A DNA stretch of 64,000 bases from Pedobacter ureilyticus (GCF_005925345.1 NZ_SSHJ01000011.1:78883-142882), one strand, 5' to 3'. Numbered from the stretch's first letter, positions 8,128-18,436 are shown. Numbers and translations are program-made. Notes: generated by a model not told the origin, from the letters alone.

Positions 8128-9044
8128 TATTTTTTGGTCAACTTCAGCAAAGCTATGTAAATACCATCAATTACTTTAGCCATTCGGCGGATATCTAAGG
8201 TTTCCATAGTATCCGTTTTTTTATGATAGTTCTTGTTCCTATAAAACGAAGTATCGGTAATCATCATTGCGCTATAACCAAAATCCCAATAGTTCAAATG
8301 ATCGGAAAAATCAATACCGGGCAATGATCTTGGCGCATTAAACTCTTCTGTTTTTACAGCTTTCGCCTGTTTAAAATGCTGGCTAAATTCTTCAACAAAT
8401 TTTCCTTTTTCGTTGGTACTGACCAATGTAATATAATCTCCTTTGTTGCCGTACATTTTACTCATCGCCGCCACCGGGTAGTTTTGACTATTTTCTTTAT
8501 CACTGAAATAACCAATCATCTCCACAGAAATCATCCCCAAAACATCAACTTTATTATTTTTTAAAGATTTAGCATGCACGTAACTTCCCATGTGCTCGGT
8601 TCTGAAATAGGGCGGTTCTTCTAATGTAAATGCTACCAGATCAATTCGTTTATTAAGCTTCTGACCTTTCAAAAGACGAGCCAGTTCTAGCAGGCCAACT
8701 ACCCCACTAGCATTATCATCAGCGCCTTCTTGGTCACCGCAAACATCGTAATGTGCTCCTACTATAATACGTTGTTGGTTTTCTGTCCCAAAGGAGCAAA
8801 CTACATTTTTATAGGTTTTTCCTTCTACTTTATATTCCTGAAAAGACACCTTGCCGCTGTACTTTAGAAAATCCTTTTTAATATAATCGGCAATTGCATT
8901 TAGCTGGTTTAAATTTTCGGGATTTCGGTACGAGGCTGTCTTGGTAATGCTTTTAAGATGCTTTTTAATAGCAGTGGTATCTGTATTTGCAGCACAGTAA
9001 AAGCTAAAAAGGCTTAGCCATAAAAAGGTTAAAATTTTCATCAT
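8127..9044 (-). CDS. Exported M28-family zinc peptidase
   Basis: A 305-residue secreted peptidase of family M28. A signal peptide (about 1-18) precedes the co-catalytic two-zinc domain. Visible ligands and catalytic residues: H and D in GAHYDVCGDQ, D-D in GADDNASG, E-E in FTLEEPPYF, E in ISVEMIGYF, and H in NKNYHKKTDT near the C-terminus. All five zinc ligands therefore appear to be present. It probably trims peptides in the periplasm or outside the cell as an aminopeptidase. It lies between a barrel protein and a TlpA-like protein on the same strand; the 1-bp gap to the former supports one operon. Confidence 0.88.
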   Translation of the reverse strand: MMKILTFLWLSLFSFYCAANTDTTAIKKHLKSITKTASYRNPENLNQLNAIADYIKKDFLKYSGKVSFQEYKVEGKTYKNVVCSFGTENQQRIIVGAHYDVCGDQEGADDNASGVVGLLELARLLKGQKLNKRIDLVAFTLEEPPYFRTEHMGSYVHAKSLKNNKVDVLGMISVEMIGYFSDKENSQNYPVAAMSKMYGNKGDYITLVSTNEKGKFVEEFSQHFKQAKAVKTEEFNAPRSLPGIDFSDHLNYWDFGYSAMMITDTSFYRNKNYHKKTDTMETLDIRRMAKVIDGIYIALLKLTKK

Positions 9045-9045
9045 A

Positions 9046-11955
9046 TTAATCTGGATCTACACGGAAAGCGGTACCCCTAGCACCAAATTTAGAAAGATTA
9101 TAGGTTAAACCAAAAGAGAAAACCCTCGTAATCACATTGTTTCTAGAGTCGATCACTGAATTACCAGACACCTGACGAGACACCATGTTGCCTTGGTTGA
9201 GTAAATCGCTTGCACTTGCGGTTAAACTGAGTGATTTGTTCTTAAGAAAAAACTTGCTCAAGTTAGCTCCAATAAGTAAAGGATTTTGATTAGCTACTGC
9301 ATATCCGTTGTTGATACGTTTAGACACAGACACGCCAATGCGGTAAGTTTTTTTTATTGTGCCATTTCCGTTTAGAGAAAGTGACAATGTTTGCAAATCT
9401 CTATTTGCGTTCTGCAGTGCGCCGTTAGAGTTTGAACTTTGCGAATAGTTAGCAGAACCGTTTAAATTAAAATCTTTTAACCTTAACCGACCATTAACAT
9501 TTGAGCTAAATGTTCGGGTAATAAAAAATTGAGTGGTAGTTAACTGACCCGGATTAAAAGTTGGCGGCATCATTCCTGGTATAGACATTCCTCCGGTGTT
9601 AATAACTACGTCTGATGATAAACCTCCGTAACCAAAACTATTTTGAAAACTTTGTACGTTATTATTATTAACTTGATTATACCCAGCGCCAACAGTAACA
9701 CTACCTTTCTTAAAATTTAGATTTCCCGAAATTTGCTGAGAAAAATTTAAACCACTATTAAAATAGCGAGTATTGTTAATAAATAGCGCTCTATTAGATA
9801 GGCCTATAGTTCCGTTGTAGCCCGCCGTAAAAACTTTCTTTTTAATTGGAATGCTGATACTATAATTGCCACTCAAGTGATATGTACCATTAGTATTTTC
9901 ATATCGAGTTTCCTGCTTATAGCTACCCAAGGTGTCAGGTATTACGATTACGTTGTTTATAATTTCATTCTGTGTAGTAGAGAAATTAGCAGACGCGAAC
10001 AACGAAGCTCCAGATTTCTCTTCTATGTAATTATAATTGGCATTTAATCGATGGTTAAATGATGGCTTTAAATTGGGATTGCCAATAACAATATTCTGTA
10101 AGTTTTGGGTGTTGCGTATGGGCTGCAATTGACTGGCCGAAGGGCTATTGTTGTTACCAGAATAGCCTACACTCAACGTTTTTCCTTTCTTAATTGTTCT
10201 ACTGTAGTTTAATGTTGGTGAGTAATTAAAATTATTATTGTTGATTTTTTGATCAAGGTTGATGTAATTGTTTCGCAACATAGTTGGCCTAGCATTAAAG
10301 CCTATAGCAAAACGAGCTTTCTTATTACTTTGATTGTAGTTTAGCCCAATGGTTTGCGTAATAAATAAAGATTTTAACTCAGAACTAAGCGAATCTACAA
10401 ATCTATAATCGTTCGTTAAATTACTCAGCACTTCAGTAGCAGATCGGTTAAAAGAATTAGTTAAGGATAGTGCATAATTTATGCTAAGATGTTTAATATT
10501 GAAACTATCTGTAGGTTTACTAATGGCCAGAGCGTAACTGGTACTGAATGCAAAACCTTGCGAGTTGTTTCTATTATCAATATTTCTATTGAGTACCGAA
10601 TCTTTTAACAGAGATTGATCTTGCTGGTTATAATATAAGGTATTTGTACTTATCAAATTATTAGACTTTTGACTAGAAGCATTGAAAGAGAAATTACCAG
10701 ATAAGTGATTTCTTTTATCCTTAAGCCGCTTTGAAAAACTCATATTGCCAATAACGCTTGGAGAGCTTCCCTCGGTTTGGTTGATATTTTTAAAATCTTG
10801 TCGGTTAACACCACTTTGATTATTGAGCGATGCACTATTATTGCTGTTATTGTTGAGGCTAGCATTGACATAACCGTTCAGATACAGCGTTTTGTTTATG
10901 AGGTTAATATCAGAACTTAAGTTATGCCCAGCGTTCTTCGATTTGCCGTTACTTTGCGACAAATTGTAATATGCTCCTAAATCACTTAACGTTTCTACTG
11001 CCTGTTCATTGGTAAATGCATTTTTACCTTGGTTTAATCCATAGTTAACGCTATAACTACCTGTCTTTCCAATCTTATCTCTGTGATTAATAGAAAACGA
11101 ACCATTTTGGCTATCGCCGGCACCGTTGTTTTGTGTTGTATAATTTAATCCCAGCCCAGTTTGTTTATCGCCATTCCAAATATTCATTCTATTTTTAGAG
11201 CCAACTTGATCATTAGAGCCAGCGTTAATAGCTAAGTTGCCAAACTTTCCACGGTTCATGCCCGGCTTAGTTACAATGTTGATGAGCTTTTGCGGTTCCC
11301 CAATTTTTAAGCCCGTAAAATTAGCTTGGTCACCATAATCATCAATAATTTGGATTTTAGATACGATACCAGCAGGCAAAGTGGCTATAAATTCCTTTAC
11401 GTCGTTAGTAAAAAAATCTTTTCCATTTACACGCAGCTTAACTACATTTTGCCCCATGGATTTAACATTATAATCATCGTCTACCTCTATTCCAGAGAAT
11501 TGCTTAATCAAATCTGCTACATTATCGCCATCAAAAACCTGGTAGGCTGCTGCATTATACTCTACGGTATCTTGCATTACTCTAATGGGATTAGGCTTCG
11601 CCTTAATTACCACTTCCTTTAGCATATTGCTTGCCATTTTTAATTTGATATTCTCAATTTTTAGCTCTCGCTTCTTCCCAAAAGTATAATCTTGCTTGAA
11701 ATCGTAATAGCCCATTATAGCTATATGGAGCACAAAACTTTCGTCTTTTATCTTCGAAAAACTGAAATGGCCATCATCGTCTGTTTTGGTTTTCAGGGTA
11801 TCTTTTTGGTTAATGAGAAGAACTGTAGCATCAGATATCGCTACACCGCTCGTGTCGGCAACTTTGCCCGCTACCTTTCTATTAGCTTGTGAAAATCCAT
11901 CCAAACTGGCTAATACCATAGACAGCGAGAGCAGTAAAATAGGTGAAATCTTCAA
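9046..11955 (-). CDS. Outer-membrane beta-barrel protein, TonB-receptor-like
   Basis: A 969-residue outer-membrane protein. A signal peptide (1-24) is followed by a carboxypeptidase-regulatory-like domain (about 28-110; KVAGKVADTSGVAISDATVLL), a plug-like domain (about 120-235; VADLIKQFSGIEVD, VKLRVNGKDFF, LINIVTKPG) and a barrel of more than 650 residues, rich in Asn and Ser. It resembles the outer membrane beta-barrel family 3 group of TonB-dependent-receptor-like proteins, whose ligands are mostly unknown. There is no SusD-like partner next to it, which argues against a glycan utilisation locus. It leads an operon with the M28 peptidase and TlpA-like genes, so peptide-related uptake or processing is a reasonable guess. 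Confidence 0.85.
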   Translation of the reverse strand: MKISPILLLSLSMVLASLDGFSQANRKVAGKVADTSGVAISDATVLLINQKDTLKTKTDDDGHFSFSKIKDESFVLHIAIMGYYDFKQDYTFGKKRELKIENIKLKMASNMLKEVVIKAKPNPIRVMQDTVEYNAAAYQVFDGDNVADLIKQFSGIEVDDDYNVKSMGQNVVKLRVNGKDFFTNDVKEFIATLPAGIVSKIQIIDDYGDQANFTGLKIGEPQKLINIVTKPGMNRGKFGNLAINAGSNDQVGSKNRMNIWNGDKQTGLGLNYTTQNNGAGDSQNGSFSINHRDKIGKTGSYSVNYGLNQGKNAFTNEQAVETLSDLGAYYNLSQSNGKSKNAGHNLSSDINLINKTLYLNGYVNASLNNNSNNSASLNNQSGVNRQDFKNINQTEGSSPSVIGNMSFSKRLKDKRNHLSGNFSFNASSQKSNNLISTNTLYYNQQDQSLLKDSVLNRNIDNRNNSQGFAFSTSYALAISKPTDSFNIKHLSINYALSLTNSFNRSATEVLSNLTNDYRFVDSLSSELKSLFITQTIGLNYNQSNKKARFAIGFNARPTMLRNNYINLDQKINNNNFNYSPTLNYSRTIKKGKTLSVGYSGNNNSPSASQLQPIRNTQNLQNIVIGNPNLKPSFNHRLNANYNYIEEKSGASLFASANFSTTQNEIINNVIVIPDTLGSYKQETRYENTNGTYHLSGNYSISIPIKKKVFTAGYNGTIGLSNRALFINNTRYFNSGLNFSQQISGNLNFKKGSVTVGAGYNQVNNNNVQSFQNSFGYGGLSSDVVINTGGMSIPGMMPPTFNPGQLTTTQFFITRTFSSNVNGRLRLKDFNLNGSANYSQSSNSNGALQNANRDLQTLSLSLNGNGTIKKTYRIGVSVSKRINNGYAVANQNPLLIGANLSKFFLKNKSLSLTASASDLLNQGNMVSRQVSGNSVIDSRNNVITRVFSFGLTYNLSKFGARGTAFRVDPD

Positions 11956-12080
11956 TGGTTTTTGGTTTGCTACAACAAACTTAATATTTAGTTGTCAAGC
12001 TTTTTCTTTTTAACAAAACTTTAACAGCCAAACTTTAAGTCTAGGATGCCTACTTCTAGAAATTCCATAAACTTAAGCAA

Positions 12081-12152
12081 AAAAAAATCGCCATTGCAAT
12101 TGAAGAAAACTGTTGCTTAGACAGGTTATTTTCTCCAAACCGCAATGGCGAT
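12081..12152 (-). terminator. Rho-independent terminator of the DUF4397 gene
   Basis: Perfect 11-bp arms ATCGCCATTGC (12087-12097) and GCAATGGCGAT (12142-12152) with a loop of about 44 nt. Read on the minus strand, the stem is followed by a run of T (A run at 12079-12087). It lies 25 bp past the stop of the DUF4397 gene. Confidence 0.75.
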
Positions 12153-12176
12153 GAGGTTTATTGGTGTGTTTGAGTA

Positions 12177-12893
12177 TTAATTTGCGTTGCTGTGTACAAA
12201 CATTTTAGCCGCAAAGCCAGTATCGCCCGTATTGGCTTTCAAGCCTTTGGCATAAACAGTATAAATTTTTCCATCTTCTAGCTTAACGCCTGTAAGTGTA
12301 GCTTCTACTGCGCCACTGGTAGCATTTTTAATATTAAGTGTTGCGCTTTCTGCCGCGTCTACTGCCTCAAAAGTGCTAAATTCCTTAAAAGCTTTGTTAG
12401 TAGCTAAATCTGTAGCCGCACCATTTACGTTTAAACCCAAAGCCCCACCGTCTGGACTTAAATTCACAAAACGAATTTTAGCTTTTCCAGCAGCCGGTTT
12501 CTCTAAGTTGTCTTCGAGCATTAACAACTCGATATTTTCTAAGGTGTTAGCTACAAAAAGCGAATAACCCAATTGAGGCTTAAGCGTATATTGTAAACTC
12601 TTTAACGATGTTAGGTTATTTTTCTTGGTTACATTAAATACCCTATTGCCAGAGAAAGCGCTGAGATAGCCAATTTTATTTCCAAATTCAAAATCTACAT
12701 TTTGATTAGCTTTGTTGTTGTCTACATATACGTCTAACAGCTCAGTTGTAGGAGAAGCTTGAATTACATTTAAGCCAGATACCTGAATTGGCTCGTAATT
12801 ATTGTCTAGTTTAGAACAAGAAGCCAAACCTAAAGACAACAACGAGAACGTTAACGCAGCAGCGATAGTTTTGTGTTTTAAAAAAAAATTCAT
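12177..12893 (-). CDS. DUF4397-domain lipoprotein
   Basis: A 238-residue lipoprotein. The signal sequence ends LGLASC, with the lipidated Cys at about residue 26, followed by an export-type spacer. The mature part begins with VSGLNVIQASPTTELLDVYVDNNKANQ, the usual start of a DUF4397 domain, and contains AKIRFVNLSPDGGALGLNVNG, the second typical block (VRfvNlSpda..ldv). DUF4397 proteins in Bacteroidota are surface or periplasmic beta-sandwich lipoproteins of unknown role. It is a single-gene transcript, bounded downstream by a strong terminator and upstream by a 297-bp noncoding region. Confidence 0.85.
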   Translation of the reverse strand: MNFFLKHKTIAAALTFSLLSLGLASCSKLDNNYEPIQVSGLNVIQASPTTELLDVYVDNNKANQNVDFEFGNKIGYLSAFSGNRVFNVTKKNNLTSLKSLQYTLKPQLGYSLFVANTLENIELLMLEDNLEKPAAGKAKIRFVNLSPDGGALGLNVNGAATDLATNKAFKEFSTFEAVDAAESATLNIKNATSGAVEATLTGVKLEDGKIYTVYAKGLKANTGDTGFAAKMFVHSNAN

Positions 12894-13190
12894 GATGATA
12901 TAAAAAAATTAAATAATGCGGCTCATGCCATTAACTTACACTACCTTATACGTAGGCCAAGTTTAGAACGCTACATGAAGATGAATGTTTTTTATTTAAA
13001 ACTGATTTTAATGGCTTTGGCTATTATAAATATTCCCAAAAATTTTCTGAGTTCACTACAAATTTATTTTCTGGGTGGTATTTTTCAGTAAACGACTTGG
13101 TAAAATTTACTTTTACCTTAGGGCTATACTTGATCTCGGAAACTAATATTTTATGATTTGAAGGAATCGGTTTAATCGGTCATCGCTCAA

Positions 13191-14408
13191 TTACTTCTTC
13201 TTAAGCTCTATCACGGTAATTTCGGGCCAAATACCTACCCTTCCAGAAAAACCAATGAAACCAAATCCTCGGTTTACATTCAAAAACCGATGATTTTCTT
13301 TTTTAATGCCCGCCCAATGTTTGTATCGAAACTGAACTGGACTCCACTTTAAACCGAAAGCCTCGATACCAAATTGCATGCCATGGGTGTGGCCGGCTAG
13401 TGTCAAGTGTATTTTAGAGGGATGGTTTTTTACTTGAGCTTCCCAATGACTGGGATCATGAGATAGCAAGATTTTGAACTCGTTTTTTGCAGACCCTTGT
13501 AGTGCTTTTTCTAAATCACCACGCTCGCCAAAGCCCAAGCCCCAGTTTTCTATACCGGCTAAAGTAATTTTTTGCCCTTTTTTTTCAAGTTCAACATGTT
13601 CATCTAACAACAACCTAAAACCAATTTCGGCATGGTATTTTTTTAGTTGATCAAGATTTTCGCTTTTAACAGCTTCACTGTCCCATTTTACATAATCGCC
13701 ATAATCGTGGTTACCCAACACCGAAAACTGACCAAATGGCGCCTTTATTTGTGAGAAATGAGCAATGTAAGGTTTAATTTCTTCTGCCTTGTTGTTTACT
13801 AAATCGCCAGTAAACACAAATAAATCTGCTTGTTGGCGATTAATCAAATCAATTCCGCGTTGTACAGCTTTAGGATTTTTTAAACTACCGGCATGCACGT
13901 CAGAAATCTGCACCAATTTAAACCCCTCAAAAGCATCAGGAAGATCATCAAAATATAAGGTGTGCCTAATTACTCGGTAAGCATACTTACCTTTAACAAT
14001 GCCATAGACAAAAGCTATAATAATTACAGCAGACAATAGAACCCCTAAATAAACAGCTGCTAATGGCCTTTCTGGATAAATGAAATTGCCATTTCCAAAA
14101 TAAGTGGCCGTTCCTAATATTAACCTGTAACCATCGGTAAGCAGTTCTGCAATTACAAAAACGAGCAGCGAAACAAAGTAAACCAAAAGCACATGAGCAC
14201 TAATTTTAAACACAATAGTTTGTCCGTTGGTACTAAGCTTTAAAATACTGTGCGTAAATAACGCCAACAATACAGCAGGAAAAACCCACAACCACGATAA
14301 CAAATAGGTTGGAATAACCGGCGTTAATGCGCTCACAGCATATCCATTAATACAAAAGAATACCAGTGCAAATATTAAAATCGGTATAAATGGAAATTTT
14401 CTTCTCAT
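13191..14408 (-). CDS. Membrane-anchored metallophosphoesterase
   Basis: A calcineurin-like phosphoesterase with an N-terminal membrane domain of about four or five TM helices (residues 1-145) and a C-terminal catalytic domain. All blocks of the two-metal centre are seen: ISDVHAG (D-x-H), TGDLVN (G-D), LGNHDYGDY (G-N-H-D), LSHDP and AGHTHGMQ (G-H-x-H). The family resembles YkuE/YaeI-type enzymes acting on UDP-sugar lipids or phosphodiesters. I prefer the ATG at 14408 to one at 14441, because the longer start lies inside a dispersed inverted repeat (14426-14505) and the shorter protein begins MRRKFPFIPILIFALV, a normal membrane start. Confidence 0.88.
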   Translation of the reverse strand: MRRKFPFIPILIFALVFFCINGYAVSALTPVIPTYLLSWLWVFPAVLLALFTHSILKLSTNGQTIVFKISAHVLLVYFVSLLVFVIAELLTDGYRLILGTATYFGNGNFIYPERPLAAVYLGVLLSAVIIIAFVYGIVKGKYAYRVIRHTLYFDDLPDAFEGFKLVQISDVHAGSLKNPKAVQRGIDLINRQQADLFVFTGDLVNNKAEEIKPYIAHFSQIKAPFGQFSVLGNHDYGDYVKWDSEAVKSENLDQLKKYHAEIGFRLLLDEHVELEKKGQKITLAGIENWGLGFGERGDLEKALQGSAKNEFKILLSHDPSHWEAQVKNHPSKIHLTLAGHTHGMQFGIEAFGLKWSPVQFRYKHWAGIKKENHRFLNVNRGFGFIGFSGRVGIWPEITVIELKKK

Positions 14409-14425
14409 ATTTTTTAAATAAAAAT

Positions 14426-14505
14426 CGTCATTGTGAGGCACGAAGCAATCTTACAATTTTGGCTATTTTAACCGCTTTAGGATTGCTTCGTGTCTTGCAA
14501 TGACG
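14426..14505. repeat. REP-like inverted repeat, CGTCATTG family
   Basis: Arms of 25 nt at 14426-14450 and 14481-14505 are reverse complements with three mismatches; the outer end reads CGTCATTG and the inner end CGAAGCAATC. The 30-nt loop is AT rich. This type of palindromic unit, of the form CGTCATTGCGAGGCACGAAGCAATC, is a familiar dispersed intergenic repeat in Bacteroidota. It lies between htpG and the phosphoesterase gene. Confidence 0.75.
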
Positions 14506-14588
14506 ACTATGTTTATAAAGTTCCCTTTAGGGGATTACGCACATTTTTTATTAATTAAGGTGTGCTTAATGGCTTCGCCGTTTAGGGG

Positions 14589-16475
14589 TTAGATTAACTC
14601 AACGCTGCGGCTTACAAACGCAGTTAATTCCGCACCGGTCAACATTCCTTGAGATAACAAGGCTAAATCAACCGCTTGCTTTGCAAATTTGCTTTGCTCT
14701 GCTTCATCAGCCGATGCTAGAATTTTGCTTACCAGTTTATGGTTTCCATTGATCGCTACTTTGTAACTATCAGGCATGCTACCGTAGAAACTCATTCCAC
14801 CGCCCATTTTAGCCATGTCTTTCATTCTACGCATAAACTCATCCATCGTAATGGTAACAGGCGCATCATCTGGATTTAAGCCCACAACTTCTACAGTATA
14901 ACCTGGTTTAGTAATCGCTTTTTCGAAAATACCTCTAACCGTAGTAGATTGCTCTTCACTCAATACCGATTCCAATTTTTCGTCTTTCTCGATCAATTGG
15001 TTAGCAACCGAAGCATCCACACGTTTCAATAAAGTTTTCTCCAGCTTCTGCTCTAAACTGCTCACAAAGTGGCTGTCAATTGCCGAGTTCATCACCAAAA
15101 CATCGTAGCCTTTTTTCTCTGCAGCCTGGATAAAACCGTCTTGTTTGTCTAAATCGGTCGCATATAAATAAACTACATTGCCATTTTTATTGGTTTGTGC
15201 ATCGCTCACTTTTGCTTTGTATTCTTCAAAAGTGAAAGCTTCTTTTTTAGTATTGGTTAACAAGGCAAAATCCTTCGCTTTATCGTAGAATTTCTCCTCG
15301 CTAATCATTCCATATTTCACGAACAAACCAATATCGCCCCATTTCTCTTCAAAACCTTTGCGGTCTGCTTTAAACAGTTCGCTTAATTTATCGGCTACTT
15401 TTTTAGTAATGTAGTTGTTAATTTTCTTCACGTTGCCATCAGCTTGCAAGAAACTTCTAGAAACGTTCAAAGGAATATCTGGACTATCAATTACACCATG
15501 TAGCAACATCAAGAACTCAGGAACAATGTCTTTTACTTCATCTGTGATAAACACCTGACGAGAGAATAACTTGATCTTGTTGCGCTGCATATCGAAATCT
15601 TCTTTCACTTTTGGGAAATACAATACGCCCGTTAAGTTAAAAGGATAATCCACATTAAGGTGGATCCAGAACAAAGGATCATCAGAGAACGGATACAATT
15701 GTTTGTAAAAATCCAAGTAATCTGCGTCTGACAAATCTGCAGGTGCTTTGGTCCAAATTGGGTTGGTGGTATTTACAATGTTATCTACTTCAACCGATGT
15801 ATATTTCGGTTTACCTTCTTCATCAACACCATCTTCTACGCTATCTGTTTTAGTACCAAATTTAATAGGCACAGGTAAGAATTTAGCATATTTATCTAAA
15901 ATCTCTTGTAGTTTATGTTGGCTTAAAAACTCTTCGCTTTCTGCGTTAATGTGCAAAACAATGTCGGTACCACGAGTAGTTCTCGAACCTTCCGAAATTT
16001 CGAAAGAAGTACTACCATCGCAAGTCCATTTTGCTGGCTCAGCACCATCTTGGTAAGATAAAGTATTGATTTCAACCAAATCGGCCACCATAAAAGCCGA
16101 GTAAAAACCTAAACCAAACTTACCAATAATCTCGTTGGCATCTTTGGCATCCTTAAACTTCTCTACAAACTCGCTAGCGCCAGAGAAAGCCACTTGGTTA
16201 ATGTATTTTTTGATCTCCTCGGCAGTCATACCCAAACCATTGTCGCTAATGGTAATGGTTTTTGCTTTTTCGTCTAGCTTTACTTCTACCAAAGGCTGGC
16301 CAACTTCCCCGTTAAATTGGCCCAGAGCGCCTAAGCGTTTAATCTTTTGCACCGCATCAACCGCATTAGAAACTAATTCCCTTAAAAAGATCTCATTGTC
16401 CGAATACAGGAATTTCTTGATGATTGGGAAAATGTTTTCTGTGTGTATGGAAATACTTCCTTTTTCTGTTGTCAT
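14589..16475 (-). CDS. htpG: Molecular chaperone HtpG (Hsp90)
   Basis: Bacterial Hsp90, 628 residues, a cytosolic dimeric ATP-dependent chaperone. The GHKL ATPase domain shows helix motif LRELVSNAVDAVQKI (Glu33 and Asn37), ISDNGLGM (nucleotide-binding Asp) and GKFGLGFYSAFMVAD (lid and glycine box). The middle domain includes RQVFITDEVKDIVPEFLMLLHGVIDSPDIPLNVSRSFLQ with the conserved catalytic-loop Arg. The C-terminal dimerisation domain is present; there is no MEEVD tail, as normal for bacteria. It has its own upstream region of more than 400 bp, where I could not recognise a HrcA/CIRCE element. Confidence 0.96.
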   Translation of the reverse strand: MTTEKGSISIHTENIFPIIKKFLYSDNEIFLRELVSNAVDAVQKIKRLGALGQFNGEVGQPLVEVKLDEKAKTITISDNGLGMTAEEIKKYINQVAFSGASEFVEKFKDAKDANEIIGKFGLGFYSAFMVADLVEINTLSYQDGAEPAKWTCDGSTSFEISEGSRTTRGTDIVLHINAESEEFLSQHKLQEILDKYAKFLPVPIKFGTKTDSVEDGVDEEGKPKYTSVEVDNIVNTTNPIWTKAPADLSDADYLDFYKQLYPFSDDPLFWIHLNVDYPFNLTGVLYFPKVKEDFDMQRNKIKLFSRQVFITDEVKDIVPEFLMLLHGVIDSPDIPLNVSRSFLQADGNVKKINNYITKKVADKLSELFKADRKGFEEKWGDIGLFVKYGMISEEKFYDKAKDFALLTNTKKEAFTFEEYKAKVSDAQTNKNGNVVYLYATDLDKQDGFIQAAEKKGYDVLVMNSAIDSHFVSSLEQKLEKTLLKRVDASVANQLIEKDEKLESVLSEEQSTTVRGIFEKAITKPGYTVEVVGLNPDDAPVTITMDEFMRRMKDMAKMGGGMSFYGSMPDSYKVAINGNHKLVSKILASADEAEQSKFAKQAVDLALLSQGMLTGAELTAFVSRSVELI

Positions 16476-16897
16476 ATCTTAAAAAAATTTATTGCTTATG
16501 CTCTTGTTTATCAAGCCTTGTTCCAAAACAAAATACAAGTCAAAGTGGCAGAAGGTTTGGTTGTCGTTCTAAACTGTCGAAGAATATTTGAAAATCAATT
16601 GCAGCAGCTCTTTGGTTCAAATAGTCCCGCTTTCCGTTACAATATTTTTGTTAGTACACCTTTCATTCCTCGTTCCTCGGAATCTATTTCTTTAGTGCAT
16701 TAACAAACAGATTCTTCGCTGCGCTCAGAATGAAAGCAATAACCAAAAGTATTTCCACTTCAATCGGGTTTGGAAAGCAAAACCTGTGCTAATGACTTTA
16801 CGTACTTAGCAAGTCTCCTCTTTTTCTTTGCGACAGAATTTTAACACAAAGTTTTTTGAAGCATTCGCAAAATACAAAGGCTTTAACTAAGTCCTAA
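16476..16897. other. Noncoding spacer between htpG and yifB
   Basis: This 422-nt gap has no supported gene. It holds an imperfect inverted repeat, 16660-16685 against 16709-16736 (outer ends CTTTCATTC / GAATGAAAG, inner ends AATCT / AGATT), of the GCGCTCAGAATG type common between Bacteroidota genes. The promoter of htpG should be close to 16500, but no convincing pair of boxes was found. Confidence 0.5.
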
Positions 16898-18436
16898 TTA
16901 CCCAGCCCAACTCTCTCTATCCAAACTTCTATAGTGAATAGCCTCTGCCAAATGTTCAATTGTTATGTTATCGCTACCCGCTAAATCGGCAATGGTACGG
17001 GCTACTTTCAAAATACGATCGTAAGCACGAGCAGATAAGCCTAGTTTTTCCATGGCCTGCTTAATCAGTCCTCTACCTACTTCATCAATTTCGCAGATTT
17101 TTCTTACCATATTAACACTCATTTGCGCATTTGAATGTACACCCTCCATTTCCGCAAAACGGACATCCTGTACCTCTCTTGCTTTAATTACTCGTTCTCT
17201 AATCAAAGTGCTTTTTTCCGCAGGGCGAGAGGAAGACAATTCTGAAAAGTTAACCGGCGTTACTTCTACGTGCAAATCAATACGATCTAACAAAGGCCCG
17301 GAAATTTTGCTCAAATACTTTTGCACCACTCCTGGCCCACATACACATTCTTTTTCGGGATGGTTATAAAAACCACAAGGACAAGGATTCATAGAAGCCA
17401 CCAACATAAAGCTAGCCGGATACTCTACCGAAAAACGAGCTCTGGAGATGGTCACTTTCCGATCTTCTAACGGCTGGCGCATTACCTCCAAAACCGTTCG
17501 TTTAAACTCGGGCAGCTCATCTAAAAACAAAACACCATTATGCGCCAAAGAAATTTCGCCAGGTTGTGGGTTCATGCCCCCGCCAACTAAGGCTACATCA
17601 GAAATAGTATGGTGCGGCGAGCGGTATGGCCTTTCGGTCATTAATGCATTGGCGGCGGGCAAACGGCCAGCTACCGAATATATTTTGGTGCTTTCTAAAG
17701 CTTCGGGCAAGTTTAAAGGAGGCAAAATAGTAGGCAACCTTTTTGCTAGCATGGTCTTACCAGCTCCTGGCGGGCCAATTAAAATCACATTGTGACCTCC
17801 AGCTGCCGCAATTTCCAACGCTCTTTTGATATTTTCCTGCCCTTTTACATCAGAGAAGTCTTGTTCGTAACTATTGATCTGTTTGTAAAATTCTTTACGC
17901 GTATCTATTTGGACAGGTTGTGGCTGTTCCTTACCCGTAAAAAAATTAATTACATCCAGCAAACTGTCCATGCCATAAACTTCTAAATCATTCACTATGG
18001 CAGCTTCATTTGCATTTACGTTTGGGAGGATTAAACCTTTAAATCCTTCTTTTCTAGCTTGTATGGCAATGGGCAATGCGCCTCTAATACTTTGCAAGCC
18101 ACCATCTAAAGATAGCTCGCCCATAATGACATAACCACTCAACTTTTCTGCATCAATCTGTCCCGAAGCGGCTAAAATGCCAATGGCAATCGTCAAATCA
18201 TAGGCAGATCCTTCCTTCCTGATATCAGCAGGTGCTAAATTAACCAGTATTTTTTGTCGAGGCATGTGATAGCCCGCAATACGAACAGCGCTTTCTACAC
18301 GGTATTGGCTTTCTTTAACGGCATTATCTGGCAATCCCACCATATAATAACTGCTACCGGCACCAATATTCACTTCGATGGTAATGGTAATTGCGTCTAC
18401 ACCATAAACGGCACTTCCATAGGTTTTTACAAGCAT
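16898..18436 (-). CDS. YifB/ComM family AAA+ ATPase
   Basis: A 512-residue Mg-chelatase-like AAA+ protein of the YifB/ComM family; in other bacteria ComM is a hexameric helicase that promotes branch migration in natural transformation. Domains: ChlI-like N-terminal domain (about 20-145; NLAPADIRKEGSAYDLTIA), AAA+ core (about 190-390) with Walker A GPPGAGKTMLAKRLP and Walker B GVLFLDELPEF, a cysteine cluster NPCPCGFYNHPEKECVCGP, and a C-terminal Mg_chelatase_C domain (about 400-505; LSARAYDRILKVARTIADL). It is intact. There are no other competence genes beside it. It lies on the same strand as pfkA but is separated from it by a terminator-like hairpin. Confidence 0.93.
   Translation of the reverse strand: MLVKTYGSAVYGVDAITITIEVNIGAGSSYYMVGLPDNAVKESQYRVESAVRIAGYHMPRQKILVNLAPADIRKEGSAYDLTIAIGILAASGQIDAEKLSGYVIMGELSLDGGLQSIRGALPIAIQARKEGFKGLILPNVNANEAAIVNDLEVYGMDSLLDVINFFTGKEQPQPVQIDTRKEFYKQINSYEQDFSDVKGQENIKRALEIAAAGGHNVILIGPPGAGKTMLAKRLPTILPPLNLPEALESTKIYSVAGRLPAANALMTERPYRSPHHTISDVALVGGGMNPQPGEISLAHNGVLFLDELPEFKRTVLEVMRQPLEDRKVTISRARFSVEYPASFMLVASMNPCPCGFYNHPEKECVCGPGVVQKYLSKISGPLLDRIDLHVEVTPVNFSELSSSRPAEKSTLIRERVIKAREVQDVRFAEMEGVHSNAQMSVNMVRKICEIDEVGRGLIKQAMEKLGLSARAYDRILKVARTIADLAGSDNITIEHLAEAIHYRSLDRESWAG

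Noticed and set aside
16443..16703. An 86-codon plus-strand frame reaching into the htpG-yifB spacer
   Set aside because: It overlaps the htpG start antisense and reads through a REP-like repeat; the product has no recognisable features.
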